A DNA stretch of 12,238 nucleotides from an uncultured Pseudomonadota bacterium (GTDB lineage: Bacteria; Pseudomonadota; Gammaproteobacteria; Burkholderiales; Casimicrobiaceae). The stretch covers positions 1 through 12,238 of the forward strand of contig CALFEY010000293.1 in assembly GCA_937958295.1 (NCBI GenBank). The letters are read 5' to 3'. A program made the translations under genes and the position numbers. Below, one piece after another: positions 1-7,314 of the stretch (position 1 is its first letter; the number at the start of each line of letters is the position of its first letter). Below the pieces are notes generated by a model that was given only the letters and a program-made list of their open reading frames with translations, did not search any database and was not told the DNA's origin.

Positions 1-1015
1 CCTTGTTCCAGAAGAGCGTCGGCCCTTCCGCCGCGACGCCCAGTGCGACGAAGATGGGCAGCAGGTCTACCGGAACGTACGGCCAGGGCGCGGCTTCCAC
101 CTTCTGGAGGAGATTGCTCGTGAGCGGCGGCTGCACTTTCAGCACCGGTGGGGACGTCGCGGTCGTCCAGCCCGCCGCGTGGCTTACGGACACCCCGAAC
201 TTCTCGAACGTGCGGTCGATGAGCGGAAACTGCTGCGGACTATCGTTCCTGACCCGGATGCGGCCGCCCGTGATCGCGCCTAACGCGATGAACGTCGCGA
301 CTTCGTGAAAGTCGTCGGCGAATGTGAACTCGCAACCGTGCAGGCGGCTCACGCCCGCGATGCGGACCTGCGAGGTTCCCCGGCCTTCGACCTCGCCGCC
401 CATCCGTTCGATGAACTCCAGGCACTCCTGCACGTGCGGTTCGCACGCCGCGTTGACGAGGGTCGACACACCGTCCGCGACCGCCGCCGCCATGACGAAG
501 GCCTCGGTCCTCGTCACGCTCGCGTACTCCAGCCAGTGGGCGGCCGCCCGAAAGCGGCGCTCGGCGCGGACGATGATGGCCTCGCCGGCGAACTCGAAAG
601 CGGCACCGAGCTTGCGGAGGGCCTCGATGTGGGGATCGATCTCGCGCACGCCCAGCGTGCACCCCTTCACGTCGTTCTCGATCCGCGCGACGCCGAAGCG
701 AGCGAGCAGCGGCGGCACCAGCATGATGGAGGAACGCATCTGTCCGGGCAGCCGCTGCGAGCGCTCGTCGAACGCGAGGTGCTCGTGATGCAGGGTCATG
801 GTTCCGTCCTCCAGGGAACCCTCGATGCGGGTGCCGAGGGACTGGAAGAACGCGAGCAGCTTGCGCACGTCGGTGATATTGGGAACGCGATGGAGCGTGA
901 CCGGCTCGCGGGTGAGCAGGCTTGCGCATAGCACCGGCAAGACGGCGTTCTTGTTGGCGGATGGACGTACGTCGCCGGACAGGCGAGCGCCGCCGGTAAC
1001 CTGCAGATGGGCCAT
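1..1015 (-). CDS. murA: UDP-N-acetylglucosamine 1-carboxyvinyltransferase (MurA-type), partial: C-terminus beyond left edge
   Basis: This EPSP-synthase-fold enzyme transfers enolpyruvyl from phosphoenolpyruvate to UDP-GlcNAc, the first committed cytoplasmic step of peptidoglycan synthesis. I translated 338 residues from an ATG at 1015; E. coli MurA has about 419, so the last fifth is missing. Residues aligning with the E. coli catalytic set are visible: K22 in SANKNAVLP, R94 in GQMRSSI, C119 and R124 in GCTLGVREIDPH (C119 is the PEP- and fosfomycin-reactive cysteine), and D317 in PVDLLPIF. GGAG lies nine bases before the start. The sequence is clearly divergent from the standard proteobacterial form (SGAKNAALP is replaced by SANKNAVLP), so it may be a paralogue rather than the housekeeping copy. 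The 205 bases between it and the LysR gene hold no recognisable gene. Family assignment is firm; the exact physiological role is less so. Confidence 0.88.
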   Translation of the reverse strand, partial: MAHLQVTGGARLSGDVRPSANKNAVLPVLCASLLTREPVTLHRVPNITDVRKLLAFFQSLGTRIEGSLEDGTMTLHHEHLAFDERSQRLPGQMRSSIMLVPPLLARFGVARIENDVKGCTLGVREIDPHIEALRKLGAAFEFAGEAIIVRAERRFRAAAHWLEYASVTRTEAFVMAAAVADGVSTLVNAACEPHVQECLEFIERMGGEVEGRGTSQVRIAGVSRLHGCEFTFADDFHEVATFIALGAITGGRIRVRNDSPQQFPLIDRTFEKFGVSVSHAAGWTTATSPPVLKVQPPLTSNLLQKVEAAPWPYVPVDLLPIFVALGVAAEGPTLFWNK

Positions 1016-1220
1016 GCCCTCTAACTCCGGAAGGTTTGCGGGTGCCGCCTCCCACGGGGCCGGCGGGTCCTTCCTTTGGGGCGCGGTCAGCGTTTAAGTT
1101 CGATGTCGAGCGGGGTGGCGCGCGATCGTCTTCGCATTGCCATCTTTTGCCCGCGGACGGCCGGTTTTGGGATAGAGCACTCCTTGCGCCCCACAACCTT
1201 ACCCCGCAGGGCTCACGGGC

Positions 1221-2147
1221 CTAGCCCTTTCTTGTGGTGCTTCTCGGCCTAGCCCGCCACCCGTCTTCAGTTTCACCTCTTCGGCGTAACGTGGCCAAGA
1301 GTTCTCTCGCCACCACGCTATGTGGAATGTCTGTTCGTGCCGTGAGATACGTAGATATCTCCAACGTCGGGTGAAAGGGCTTTGCGAGTACGCCGGGACT
1401 GGAAAGGGCGCTCAAGATGTAAGGATCGACGACGGCCACCCCCACGTTCTGCGACACCAGCGACCAAGCGAGGAACGAGTGCCCGATCTCGACGCGGCGG
1501 CGGGGGCGTTTCGCTCGTTGCGCGAACGCGTCGTCCAGCGCGCGTCCCAAAGGCTGGTCCGCCTGGAACGCGATCACGGTCGTCGATGTGAGGTCGGCCA
1601 CCGTGATCACGTCATTCTGCGCCAACGCGTGATTGCGAGGGACCAACGCCACGAGCGCCTTCTTCTCGAAGAGCGTTGACAAGACGCCCGGGTCCTGCGC
1701 CGCAACGAACGTGAATCCGAGTTCAACACGGCGCGTGAGGACTGCATCGAAGACTTGTTGCGCAAGCATGGTGAGTGCGCTGATGTCCAGATTAGGGCGG
1801 TCCTTTGCGAGCACGGCGACCGCAGGGGCAAGGAGCCCGAGCGCAAGCGAGGGAACGGCGGCGACGCGCAATTCTCCCTCATCACCTTTGCGAATCCCCG
1901 CGAGCATCGCGTCGAGTCGCTCAACTCCACCGAAGATGCGTTCTACCTCCGGCATCAGCCGGCTCGCCTCCCGAGTCGGAACGAGGCCAGAGGCCGTTCG
2001 GGCATAGAGGGCGAACCCCAAACGACGCTCAAGAGTACTAAGACTCTTGCTGACGGCGGGTTGGGAAATGCCGAGCAATCGTCCCGCGGCGGAGATTGAA
2101 CCCGCCCTCGCAACCGCGTGAAACACCTCCAATTGGCGCAGATCCAA
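1221..2147 (-). CDS. LysR-type transcriptional regulator
   Basis: This is a predicted LysR-family regulator of 308 residues, the usual family length. The winged helix-turn-helix is at residues 2-60 (starting DLRQLEVFHAV, with SISAAGRLLGISQPAVSKSLSTLE covering the helix-turn-helix), and the periplasmic-binding-protein-like effector domain runs from about 90 to 295. I chose the TTG at 2147 because it places DLRQLEVF directly after the initiator, as in most family members, and because the candidate -10 box at 2177-2182 lies upstream of it. In-frame alternatives are an ATG at 2186 and a start at 2276; the latter would overlap the divergent gene. The ribosome binding site before TTG is weak (AGAAGA). 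It is transcribed divergently from the 2244-8271 operon and is therefore its likely regulator. The effector is unknown, presumably the operon substrate or an intermediate. Confidence 0.93.
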   Translation of the reverse strand: MDLRQLEVFHAVARAGSISAAGRLLGISQPAVSKSLSTLERRLGFALYARTASGLVPTREASRLMPEVERIFGGVERLDAMLAGIRKGDEGELRVAAVPSLALGLLAPAVAVLAKDRPNLDISALTMLAQQVFDAVLTRRVELGFTFVAAQDPGVLSTLFEKKALVALVPRNHALAQNDVITVADLTSTTVIAFQADQPLGRALDDAFAQRAKRPRRRVEIGHSFLAWSLVSQNVGVAVVDPYILSALSSPGVLAKPFHPTLEISTYLTARTDIPHSVVARELLATLRRRGETEDGWRARPRSTTRKG

Positions 2148-2176
2148 GGCATATCTTCTGGTTATGGGGCACCACG

Positions 2177-2203
2177 ATATTAGCATTGGAAGTTCTACTC
2201 CAA
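2177..2203 (-). promoter_or_regulatory. Candidate sigma-70 promoter of the lysR gene
   Basis: Read on the minus strand, a -35-like TTGGAG (2203-2198) is followed after 15 bases by TAATAT (2182-2177), preceded by TG at the extended -10 position (TGCTAATAT). The spacer is shorter than the optimal 17, which the extended -10 may offset. Transcription would begin near 2170, giving a leader of about 20 bases before the TTG start. Seen by eye only. Confidence 0.4.
2186..2203. promoter_or_regulatory. Dyad TTGGA-N8-TCCAA, candidate LysR operator
   Basis: A perfect 5-bp inverted repeat with an 8-base centre lies in the 96-bp space between the LysR gene and the operon. It does not match the classical T-N11-A core exactly, but it is the clearest dyad in the region and overlaps the -35 boxes of both candidate promoters. 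LysR proteins usually bind such dyads in the shared control region of divergent genes. Binding by this regulator is inferred. Confidence 0.4.
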
Positions 2204-2215
2204 GCTTCCTAGAAT
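2186..2215 (+). promoter_or_regulatory. Candidate sigma-70 promoter of the catabolic operon
   Basis: TTGGAA (2186-2191, four of six consensus bases) and TAGAAT (2210-2215, five of six) are separated by 18 bases. Transcription would start near 2222, about 22 bases before the TTG start at 2244. Its -35 box is one arm of the dyad at 2186-2203, so an activator or repressor bound there would directly affect polymerase. Seen by eye only. Confidence 0.45.
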
Positions 2216-2243
2216 CCGAGCCAGAAGAACAAGGAGGCGCGTT

Positions 2244-3416
2244 TTGACCGAAGCAACAACCCCTCTTGCTGGCCATGCGATTGACCCACGCGTGGCACGT
2301 GTGGAGTTCGCCACATATCGCGTTCCTCTACCCGCGCCGGTACGCTCCGCAACAATCGCTATCTCCCACCGCGAGCTGCTCATCGTCCGGGTAACGGCGG
2401 ATGACGGGACGTGGGGCATCGGCTGGGGGGCGACCGCCGGTGTTGCGATAACTGCGGCGGCGGCCCTACTTCGCGACTACCTCCTGCCCGGCCTGGAGGG
2501 CACGCGCGTCTTTGAGGCAGATGCGACGTGGCATCGCTTGTGGAATCGTGTGCACTTCCCCGACGCTGGCGGCATCTCCACGCTGGCGATGGGTCCCCTG
2601 GATATCGCGCTGTGGGATTTGCGCGCCAAGCAAGCGCGCTTGCCCCTTTATCGACTACTTGGAGGGCATCGCGACCGCGTATTCGCCTATGCGAGCGCCA
2701 TCAATTTTCACCTGGACCGCCACGCGCTCGTGGCACAGGCGGAGCACTTCGTCGCGCAAGGCTTCGGCGGCCTCAAGATGAAGATCGGCCGGCCCGATCT
2801 CGCGGAGGATCTCCGGCGAATCGCCGCCGTGCGCGAGGTGTTGGGTCCCGATCGCAAGCTCTATCTCGACGCGAACCAAGGGTGGTCGACGGCGGAGGCA
2901 GTGCAGGCATGCCATGCGCTAGAGCCCTTCGCGCCCGCGTGGATCGAGGAGCCCATACTTTCCGATGATGTAGCCGGACACGCCGACCTGCGTCGTCGCG
3001 TCCGCATGCCGGTGGCGCTCGGCGAGTCGCTCTCCAATCGGTACGAGTTCTGGAACTTCGTGCGCGAGGGAGCGGTAGACGTGCTGCAACCTAATCCGTG
3101 GAAGGTCGGTGGCATTACGGAGTGGATGCGCATCGCAAGCCTTGCGGCAGTGGCCAATCTGCGGGTCGCTCCGCATGCTTCGATAGAAATCTCCGCGCAC
3201 CTGTGCGCCGCTGTCGCACCGGGCCTGGGAGTAGAACGCCTCTTCGGTGGCGACCTGTCTGACCTGGGCGTACTGCGTTCCTCGTTGCAGTTTGAGCAGG
3301 GTCACGTTGTGTTACCCGAGACTTCAGGGCTCGGTGTGGACTTCGCTTGGGATCGACTTGCCCCACATGTCTTGGCCGCTGCATCTGGCAATGGAGCGCT
3401 ACGCGATGTCGAGTGA
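2244..3416 (+). CDS. Mandelate racemase/muconate lactonizing enzyme family protein (enolase superfamily)
   Basis: This 390-residue protein has the usual enolase-superfamily layout: an N-terminal capping domain (about 18-135) and a TIM barrel (about 145-375). Barrel residues match the mandelate racemase subgroup: K178 and K180 (GGLKMKIG), D209 and N211 (LDANQGW), E235 (WIEEP) and E261 (LGES) as the Mg ligands, then D279 and H311 (VAPHAS) as the His-Asp dyad, with E315. Such enzymes remove the proton alpha to a carboxylate and then racemise or dehydrate hydroxy acids or acid sugars; the substrate here is unknown. The start is TTG with a strong AAGGAGG (2231-2237) six bases upstream. It is the first gene of the operon, and its end overlaps the next gene by 11 bases. 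Acid-sugar dehydratase and racemase are both possible. Confidence 0.93.
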   Translation: MTEATTPLAGHAIDPRVARVEFATYRVPLPAPVRSATIAISHRELLIVRVTADDGTWGIGWGATAGVAITAAAALLRDYLLPGLEGTRVFEADATWHRLWNRVHFPDAGGISTLAMGPLDIALWDLRAKQARLPLYRLLGGHRDRVFAYASAINFHLDRHALVAQAEHFVAQGFGGLKMKIGRPDLAEDLRRIAAVREVLGPDRKLYLDANQGWSTAEAVQACHALEPFAPAWIEEPILSDDVAGHADLRRRVRMPVALGESLSNRYEFWNFVREGAVDVLQPNPWKVGGITEWMRIASLAAVANLRVAPHASIEISAHLCAAVAPGLGVERLFGGDLSDLGVLRSSLQFEQGHVVLPETSGLGVDFAWDRLAPHVLAAASGNGALRDVE

Positions 3417-4242
3417 CTCCCAGTACGCACCTGCGGTATCGACCAGCAGCTTTGATATGTCCGGCCGGCGTGTAATGGTGACCGGGGCGTCGCGCGGGAT
3501 CGGTCGCGCGGTCGTGGCGACCTTGAGCGCCGCCGGTGCCGACGTGGCGTTTACACACGCCGACGACGCCGAGGGCGCGGGGCAGACGGTCGCACTTGCG
3601 CGAAGCGACCGCTTGTGCGTCGGCTTCTCGATCCCCAATGGGACACCTGACGCGCCCGATCGCGTCGTCAGCGAAGCGACGCAGGCGATCGGAGGAATCG
3701 ATGTCCTTGTACTCAATGCTTGGGTCGACGTGCGGCAACCCGTCTTCGAGCTGGACATGCCCACAGTCGAGCGTCAGGTGCGCGCGAACTTTCTGGACAA
3801 CCTGGAGTTAGCCACGCGTTGTGCACGGAAGATGCGAGAAAGCGGTTGGGGGAGGCTCCTGTTCATCGGCAGTATTAATCAGGTAACACCGTTGCCGGTG
3901 CTTCCCGTCTATGCCGCACTCAAGTGCGCCATGAGTAGCATCATGCGTTCGCTAGCGGTAGAGCTTGCGGAGCACGGTGTTACGGCCAACTCACTGTTGC
4001 CGGGACTCGTTGAGACCGACCGAAACGCCCATCGGCGCGCACCGGGCGGCGATTGGGTATGGCACTCAACCCATTCCAACTATATGAAGCGCGCCGCATT
4101 GCCCGGCGAGATCGCCGGGTTCGCACTCTTCCTCTGCTCCGAAGCGGGCTCCTTCTGCACGGGCTCGGAATATCTGGTGGATGGCGGGGCACACATCCCA
4201 GGAAAGCTCAACTGGCAGCAAGGCTCAAGGAGGATCTGCTGA
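3406..4242 (+). CDS. Short-chain dehydrogenase/reductase (SDR)
   Basis: This is a classical-type SDR of 278 residues, cytoplasmic and NAD(P)-dependent. The Rossmann motif TGASRGIG is at 26-33 and the catalytic set N128, S156 (FIGSINQ), Y169 and K173 (YAALK) is intact. The C-terminal FCTGSEYLVDGG element is typical. Two departures from the family pattern are visible: the usual NAG after beta-4 reads NAW (104-106), and the Asp that normally contacts the adenine before it is not evident in the FSIPNG segment (74-79). The ATG at 3406 is supported by GGAG nine bases upstream, inside the preceding gene; an ATG at 3391 is an alternative. It probably oxidises or reduces a hydroxyl or oxo group in the same pathway as its neighbours. 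Its TGA shares one base with the next ATG, suggesting translational coupling. Confidence 0.93.
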   Translation: MSSDSQYAPAVSTSSFDMSGRRVMVTGASRGIGRAVVATLSAAGADVAFTHADDAEGAGQTVALARSDRLCVGFSIPNGTPDAPDRVVSEATQAIGGIDVLVLNAWVDVRQPVFELDMPTVERQVRANFLDNLELATRCARKMRESGWGRLLFIGSINQVTPLPVLPVYAALKCAMSSIMRSLAVELAEHGVTANSLLPGLVETDRNAHRRAPGGDWVWHSTHSNYMKRAALPGEIAGFALFLCSEAGSFCTGSEYLVDGGAHIPGKLNWQQGSRRIC

Positions 4243-5219
4243 TGGACCCCGTTGTTCGCGGCACACTCGCGTTCCTTTCACTGGCAGCGCTCCTCGTCGC
4301 GCCGCTGTCCACGTCGGCCCAGGAGTTCCCCACACGCCCCATTCGCGTGATCGTGCCGTTCCCCCCCGGCGGTGCTTCCGACATCCTGGCCCGCTCATTC
4401 TTTGCCGGCTTCGAGCAGAAGATCGGCCAGCCCGTCGTCATCGAGAACAAGGCGGGTGCGGGCGCACTGATCGGCACCAAAGCGCTCGCGGATGCCCCTG
4501 CCGACGGCTATACCCTTGGCTTCTTCGATGTGGCCTATGCGATCAACCCGGCTCTGCGCGAGAAGGACATGCCGTACAAGCAGGCGGACATCAGACCGCT
4601 GCTGTACGTGGCCGAGGCCGCGCAGATCCTGGTCACCGGCGCGGCATCTGGCGTCAGGACGGTACCCGACGCCGTCGCAGCACTGAAGGCGCCCGGCACG
4701 AAGCGCTCATTCAGTTCCGCAGGCGTGGGCTCTGGTAGCCATTTGGCCGCCGAGCAGTTCACGCAAGTGCTGAAGGCGCCCTACCTCCACGTCCCGTACA
4801 AGGGGGGCGCGCCATCGAATGCGGCCGTCGCCGGTGGCGAAGTCGAGTACACGTTCGCCACCGCGTCGGCCATCCGTGCGTTCGTCGATTCGGGCAAGGC
4901 CGTACCGCTGGCGGTTGCAAGTACCCGTCGGGTGGCGATGTTTCCCAATGTTCCCACGCTTGCGGAGGCCGGTGTGCAGGGTGCCGAGGCCGCCGTGTTC
5001 TTCGGGGTTTTCGCACCTGCCGGCGTCCCTGCTGCGATCAGCGCACGACTCACCGATGCCATGGTCGCGCAACTCAATACACCGGAAGTTCGTGAGCGCC
5101 TCACGAAGGCCGGATTCGACACCGATGGGCGCAGTGGCGCGGCGTTCGCAAGCTTCATCGCGGCCGAGGTGGATCGCTGGCGCAAGGTCGTCCGCACTGG
5201 GGACATTAAGCCCGAGTAG
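4242..5219 (+). CDS. Tripartite tricarboxylate transporter substrate-binding protein (Bug family), copy 1
   Basis: This predicted periplasmic solute receptor has 325 residues. A Sec signal peptide covers about 1-26 (hydrophobic LAFLSLAALLVAP, cleavage after STSA). The Bug-family hallmarks follow: FPTRPIRVIVPFPPGG (29-44) with D47, the VIENKAGAG strand, SSAGVGSGSH, and HVPYKGG. Bug proteins trap small carboxylates and hand them to a TctA/TctB-type permease, or act as co-sensors. No permease gene lies nearby, so this receptor either uses a permease encoded elsewhere or has a sensing role. The start codon overlaps the SDR stop (TGATG) and AAGGAGG (4227-4233) sits eight bases upstream. The ligand cannot be predicted from sequence; the operon context suggests a hydroxy acid or sugar acid. 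Confidence 0.94.
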   Translation: MDPVVRGTLAFLSLAALLVAPLSTSAQEFPTRPIRVIVPFPPGGASDILARSFFAGFEQKIGQPVVIENKAGAGALIGTKALADAPADGYTLGFFDVAYAINPALREKDMPYKQADIRPLLYVAEAAQILVTGAASGVRTVPDAVAALKAPGTKRSFSSAGVGSGSHLAAEQFTQVLKAPYLHVPYKGGAPSNAAVAGGEVEYTFATASAIRAFVDSGKAVPLAVASTRRVAMFPNVPTLAEAGVQGAEAAVFFGVFAPAGVPAAISARLTDAMVAQLNTPEVRERLTKAGFDTDGRSGAAFASFIAAEVDRWRKVVRTGDIKPE

Positions 5220-5242
5220 GGCACAACGAGCGAGGACAGATC

Positions 5243-5584
5243 GTGCTTTTCGATATGCGAACCTATGTGTGCCGGCCCAACCTGATGCGCAAACACCTCG
5301 ACATGTACGCGCTGCATGGGTTCGAAACCCAACGACGCCACCTCGGTGAGCCGATGCTCTACGCGCTAACCGAGACCGGGCCCCAGAACTCCTTCGTGCA
5401 CATCTGGGCATATGACTCGGCCGAAGACCGAGCACAGCGACGAGCAGCGATGCAAGCCGATCCGCAGTGGACCGCCTATGCCGCGCGTAGCGCGGAGGCA
5501 GGCTACCTGCAGTCGCAAGAGAATCGTTTGCTCCTACCGGTGTCGTTCTTCGAGCACCGCAAGTCCGCGCGAGATCCGGGTTGA
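5243..5584 (+). CDS. NIPSNAP family protein
   Basis: This 113-residue single-domain protein is of the NIPSNAP (ferredoxin-like, dimeric alpha/beta barrel) family. Visible hallmarks are FDMRTYVCRPN at the N-terminus, the HLGEPMLYALTETGPQN segment (about 33-49), the HIWAYDSAEDRAQRR helix start (53-67), and DPQWTAY (73-79). No signal peptide or membrane segment is visible, so it is probably cytoplasmic. The family has no general biochemical function; small NIPSNAP proteins recur in bacterial catabolic operons and may act as accessory proteins, or as isomerase- or monooxygenase-like folds. The start is GTG at 5243 with GAGGA (5232-5236) six bases upstream; it lies 23 bases after the Bug gene. Its TGA overlaps the TTG start of the next gene by four bases (TTGA), implying coupled expression. 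Confidence 0.87.
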   Translation: MLFDMRTYVCRPNLMRKHLDMYALHGFETQRRHLGEPMLYALTETGPQNSFVHIWAYDSAEDRAQRRAAMQADPQWTAYAARSAEAGYLQSQENRLLLPVSFFEHRKSARDPG

Positions 5585-7266
5585 TCCCCTTCGCTGCGCA
5601 CCTCTGCGCACGCTCCGGCGGCGAGATACTCGCCGACCAGTTGCTCACGCAAGGCGTGAGTACGATCTACGGCGTGCCAGGAGAGAGCTTCCTCCCCGTG
5701 CTCGATGCGCTGGTTGATCGTCCGGCCCTGCGCTTCGTGAATGCACGGCACGAGGGCGGTGCGGCGATGATGGCCGAGGCCCATGGCAAGGTGACAGGAC
5801 GACCCGGGGTGTGTCTCGTCACCCGAGGGCCTGGTGCTACCAATGCTTCCTCCGGTGTACACGTTGCGTTCCAGGATTCAACGCCCATGGTGTTGCTGAT
5901 AGGGCAGGTGGCCCGCGGCACGATGGAACGCGAAGCGTTTCAAGAAATCGACTACCGTCGTATGTTCGGCCCGCTAGTGAAATGGGTTGCCGAGATCGAT
6001 TCCGCCGCGCGTATACCCGAGTTCCTCTCGCGCGCTTTCTACACCGCCCTGTCGGGGCGTCCAGGTCCGGTCGTCCTAGCCTTGCCCGAAGACATGCTTG
6101 GCGAGCTCGCCACCGTCGCGGATGTGGCGGCCTGCCGCGTCCCAGAGATCGCGCCCCCCGCCGAGGCCGTCGTCGAAGTCCTCGATCGCGTGGGGCGTGC
6201 GGAACGGCCCGTCATGATCGTCGGTGGCGGCGGCTGGACAGAGAAGGCACGGATCGACCTCGAGGCGTATGCGGATGCCGCAAGCCTTCCGGTGGGAGCA
6301 TCTTTCAGGTGCCAGGACTACATTGACAACACCCACGCGTGTTACGTAGGGCATGTGGGCATCGGAATCAATCCCGCCCTAGCGGCCCACATTCGCGAGG
6401 CGGACCTAGTGGTCGCGGTAGGCGCGCGGCTGGGCGAGATGACCACCTCCGGCTACACGCTCTTCGACGTTCCACGGATGCGGCCTGCGTTCGTGCACAT
6501 TCATGCAGATCCGGAAGAGATCGGACGCGTGTACACGCCTGACCTCGGCGTGGTCGCAAGCTCACCTGCAATGCTGCGCGCGCTGCGAAGCACCGTGTCG
6601 CGGCGGTCACCCCGCGAGTGGACCACTCGGCTACGGCGAACCTACGAGGGTCATGCCAAAGCGACGCCCGGGTCGGGAAGTGTTGATCTCGGATCGATTG
6701 TGACATGGCTAGACACGAGACTGCCCGACGACGCCATCGTCTGCAATGGAGCGGGGAACTACACGGTCTGGGTACATCGCTTTCGCCGTTATCGCCGCTA
6801 TCGCACCGCACTCGCCCCAACTGCCGGGTCCATGGGGTACGGGCTACCCGCAGCGATCGCCGCGAAGCTTGCGCATCCGGAACGTATCGTCGTTGCCTTC
6901 GCAGGCGATGGCTGCTTCCAGATGACGGGACTCGAGTTCGCTACCGCCGCGCACTACCGCTTACCCATCGTAGTGATTGTCTGCAACAACACGAGCTACG
7001 GGACGATCCGCATGCACCAGGAGCGTCACTATCCAACGCGGGTCTCGGGTACCGATCTGCGCAATCCCGACTTCGCCGCATTGGCTCGCGCCTGCGGCGG
7101 TACCGGCGTCACCGTCGAGCGGACCGAGGCGTTTGCGGAGGCGTTCGAAAGTGCCCTGTCTGCGGACGGTCCGGCGCTGATCGAGATCAAAACGGATGTC
7201 GAGGCGCTCACGCCATCGCAGTCGCTATCACAAATCCGGGAAGCAGCATTGAACGCCGCTTCCTAG
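5581..7266 (+). CDS. Thiamine-diphosphate-dependent enzyme, acetolactate synthase class
   Basis: This 561-residue protein has the three-domain order of the acetolactate synthase/benzoylformate decarboxylase superfamily: N-terminal PYR domain (about 11-175), central domain (about 190-320) and C-terminal PP domain (about 375-545). The catalytic glutamate is E58 (NARHEGGAAMMAEA). F120-Q121 in EAFQEID matches the acetohydroxyacid synthase active-site loop. The ThDP/Mg motif is GDG (442-444) with NN at 469-470. It should cleave or join 2-oxo acids through a ThDP-bound carbanion. It is not an obvious housekeeping IlvB: no small subunit is adjacent, and it sits in a catabolic operon, so a 2-oxo acid decarboxylase, lyase or carboligase acting after the SDR is more likely. 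The start is TTG, overlapping the NIPSNAP stop, with a weak ribosome binding site. The substrate is unknown. Confidence 0.9.
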   Translation: MIPFAAHLCARSGGEILADQLLTQGVSTIYGVPGESFLPVLDALVDRPALRFVNARHEGGAAMMAEAHGKVTGRPGVCLVTRGPGATNASSGVHVAFQDSTPMVLLIGQVARGTMEREAFQEIDYRRMFGPLVKWVAEIDSAARIPEFLSRAFYTALSGRPGPVVLALPEDMLGELATVADVAACRVPEIAPPAEAVVEVLDRVGRAERPVMIVGGGGWTEKARIDLEAYADAASLPVGASFRCQDYIDNTHACYVGHVGIGINPALAAHIREADLVVAVGARLGEMTTSGYTLFDVPRMRPAFVHIHADPEEIGRVYTPDLGVVASSPAMLRALRSTVSRRSPREWTTRLRRTYEGHAKATPGSGSVDLGSIVTWLDTRLPDDAIVCNGAGNYTVWVHRFRRYRRYRTALAPTAGSMGYGLPAAIAAKLAHPERIVVAFAGDGCFQMTGLEFATAAHYRLPIVVIVCNNTSYGTIRMHQERHYPTRVSGTDLRNPDFAALARACGGTGVTVERTEAFAEAFESALSADGPALIEIKTDVEALTPSQSLSQIREAALNAAS

Positions 7267-7314
7267 TAATTGCGGCGCGCTCAGAGCGTCCCCAGCATCG
7301 ACAAGGAGCAAAGG

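Noticed and set aside
240..1196. Open frame of 318 codons on the minus strand over the MurA gene
   Set aside because: Composition is arginine/proline/histidine-rich low-complexity, typical of a wrong frame in GC-rich DNA; the overlapping MurA frame has full family motifs.
1016..1220. Promoter-like boxes upstream of the MurA gene (TTGTGG with TATCCC)
   Set aside because: The match to the -10 consensus is too poor to report as a promoter.
1218..1255. Repeated 10-mer GGCCTAGCCC (1218-1227 and 1246-1255) at the end of the LysR gene
   Set aside because: Two short copies, one covering the stop codon; in GC-rich DNA this could be chance, and no function is apparent.
3247..3405. N-terminal extension of the SDR
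   Set aside because: It overlaps the enolase-superfamily gene and has no family similarity; the ATG at 3406 has a well placed GGAG.
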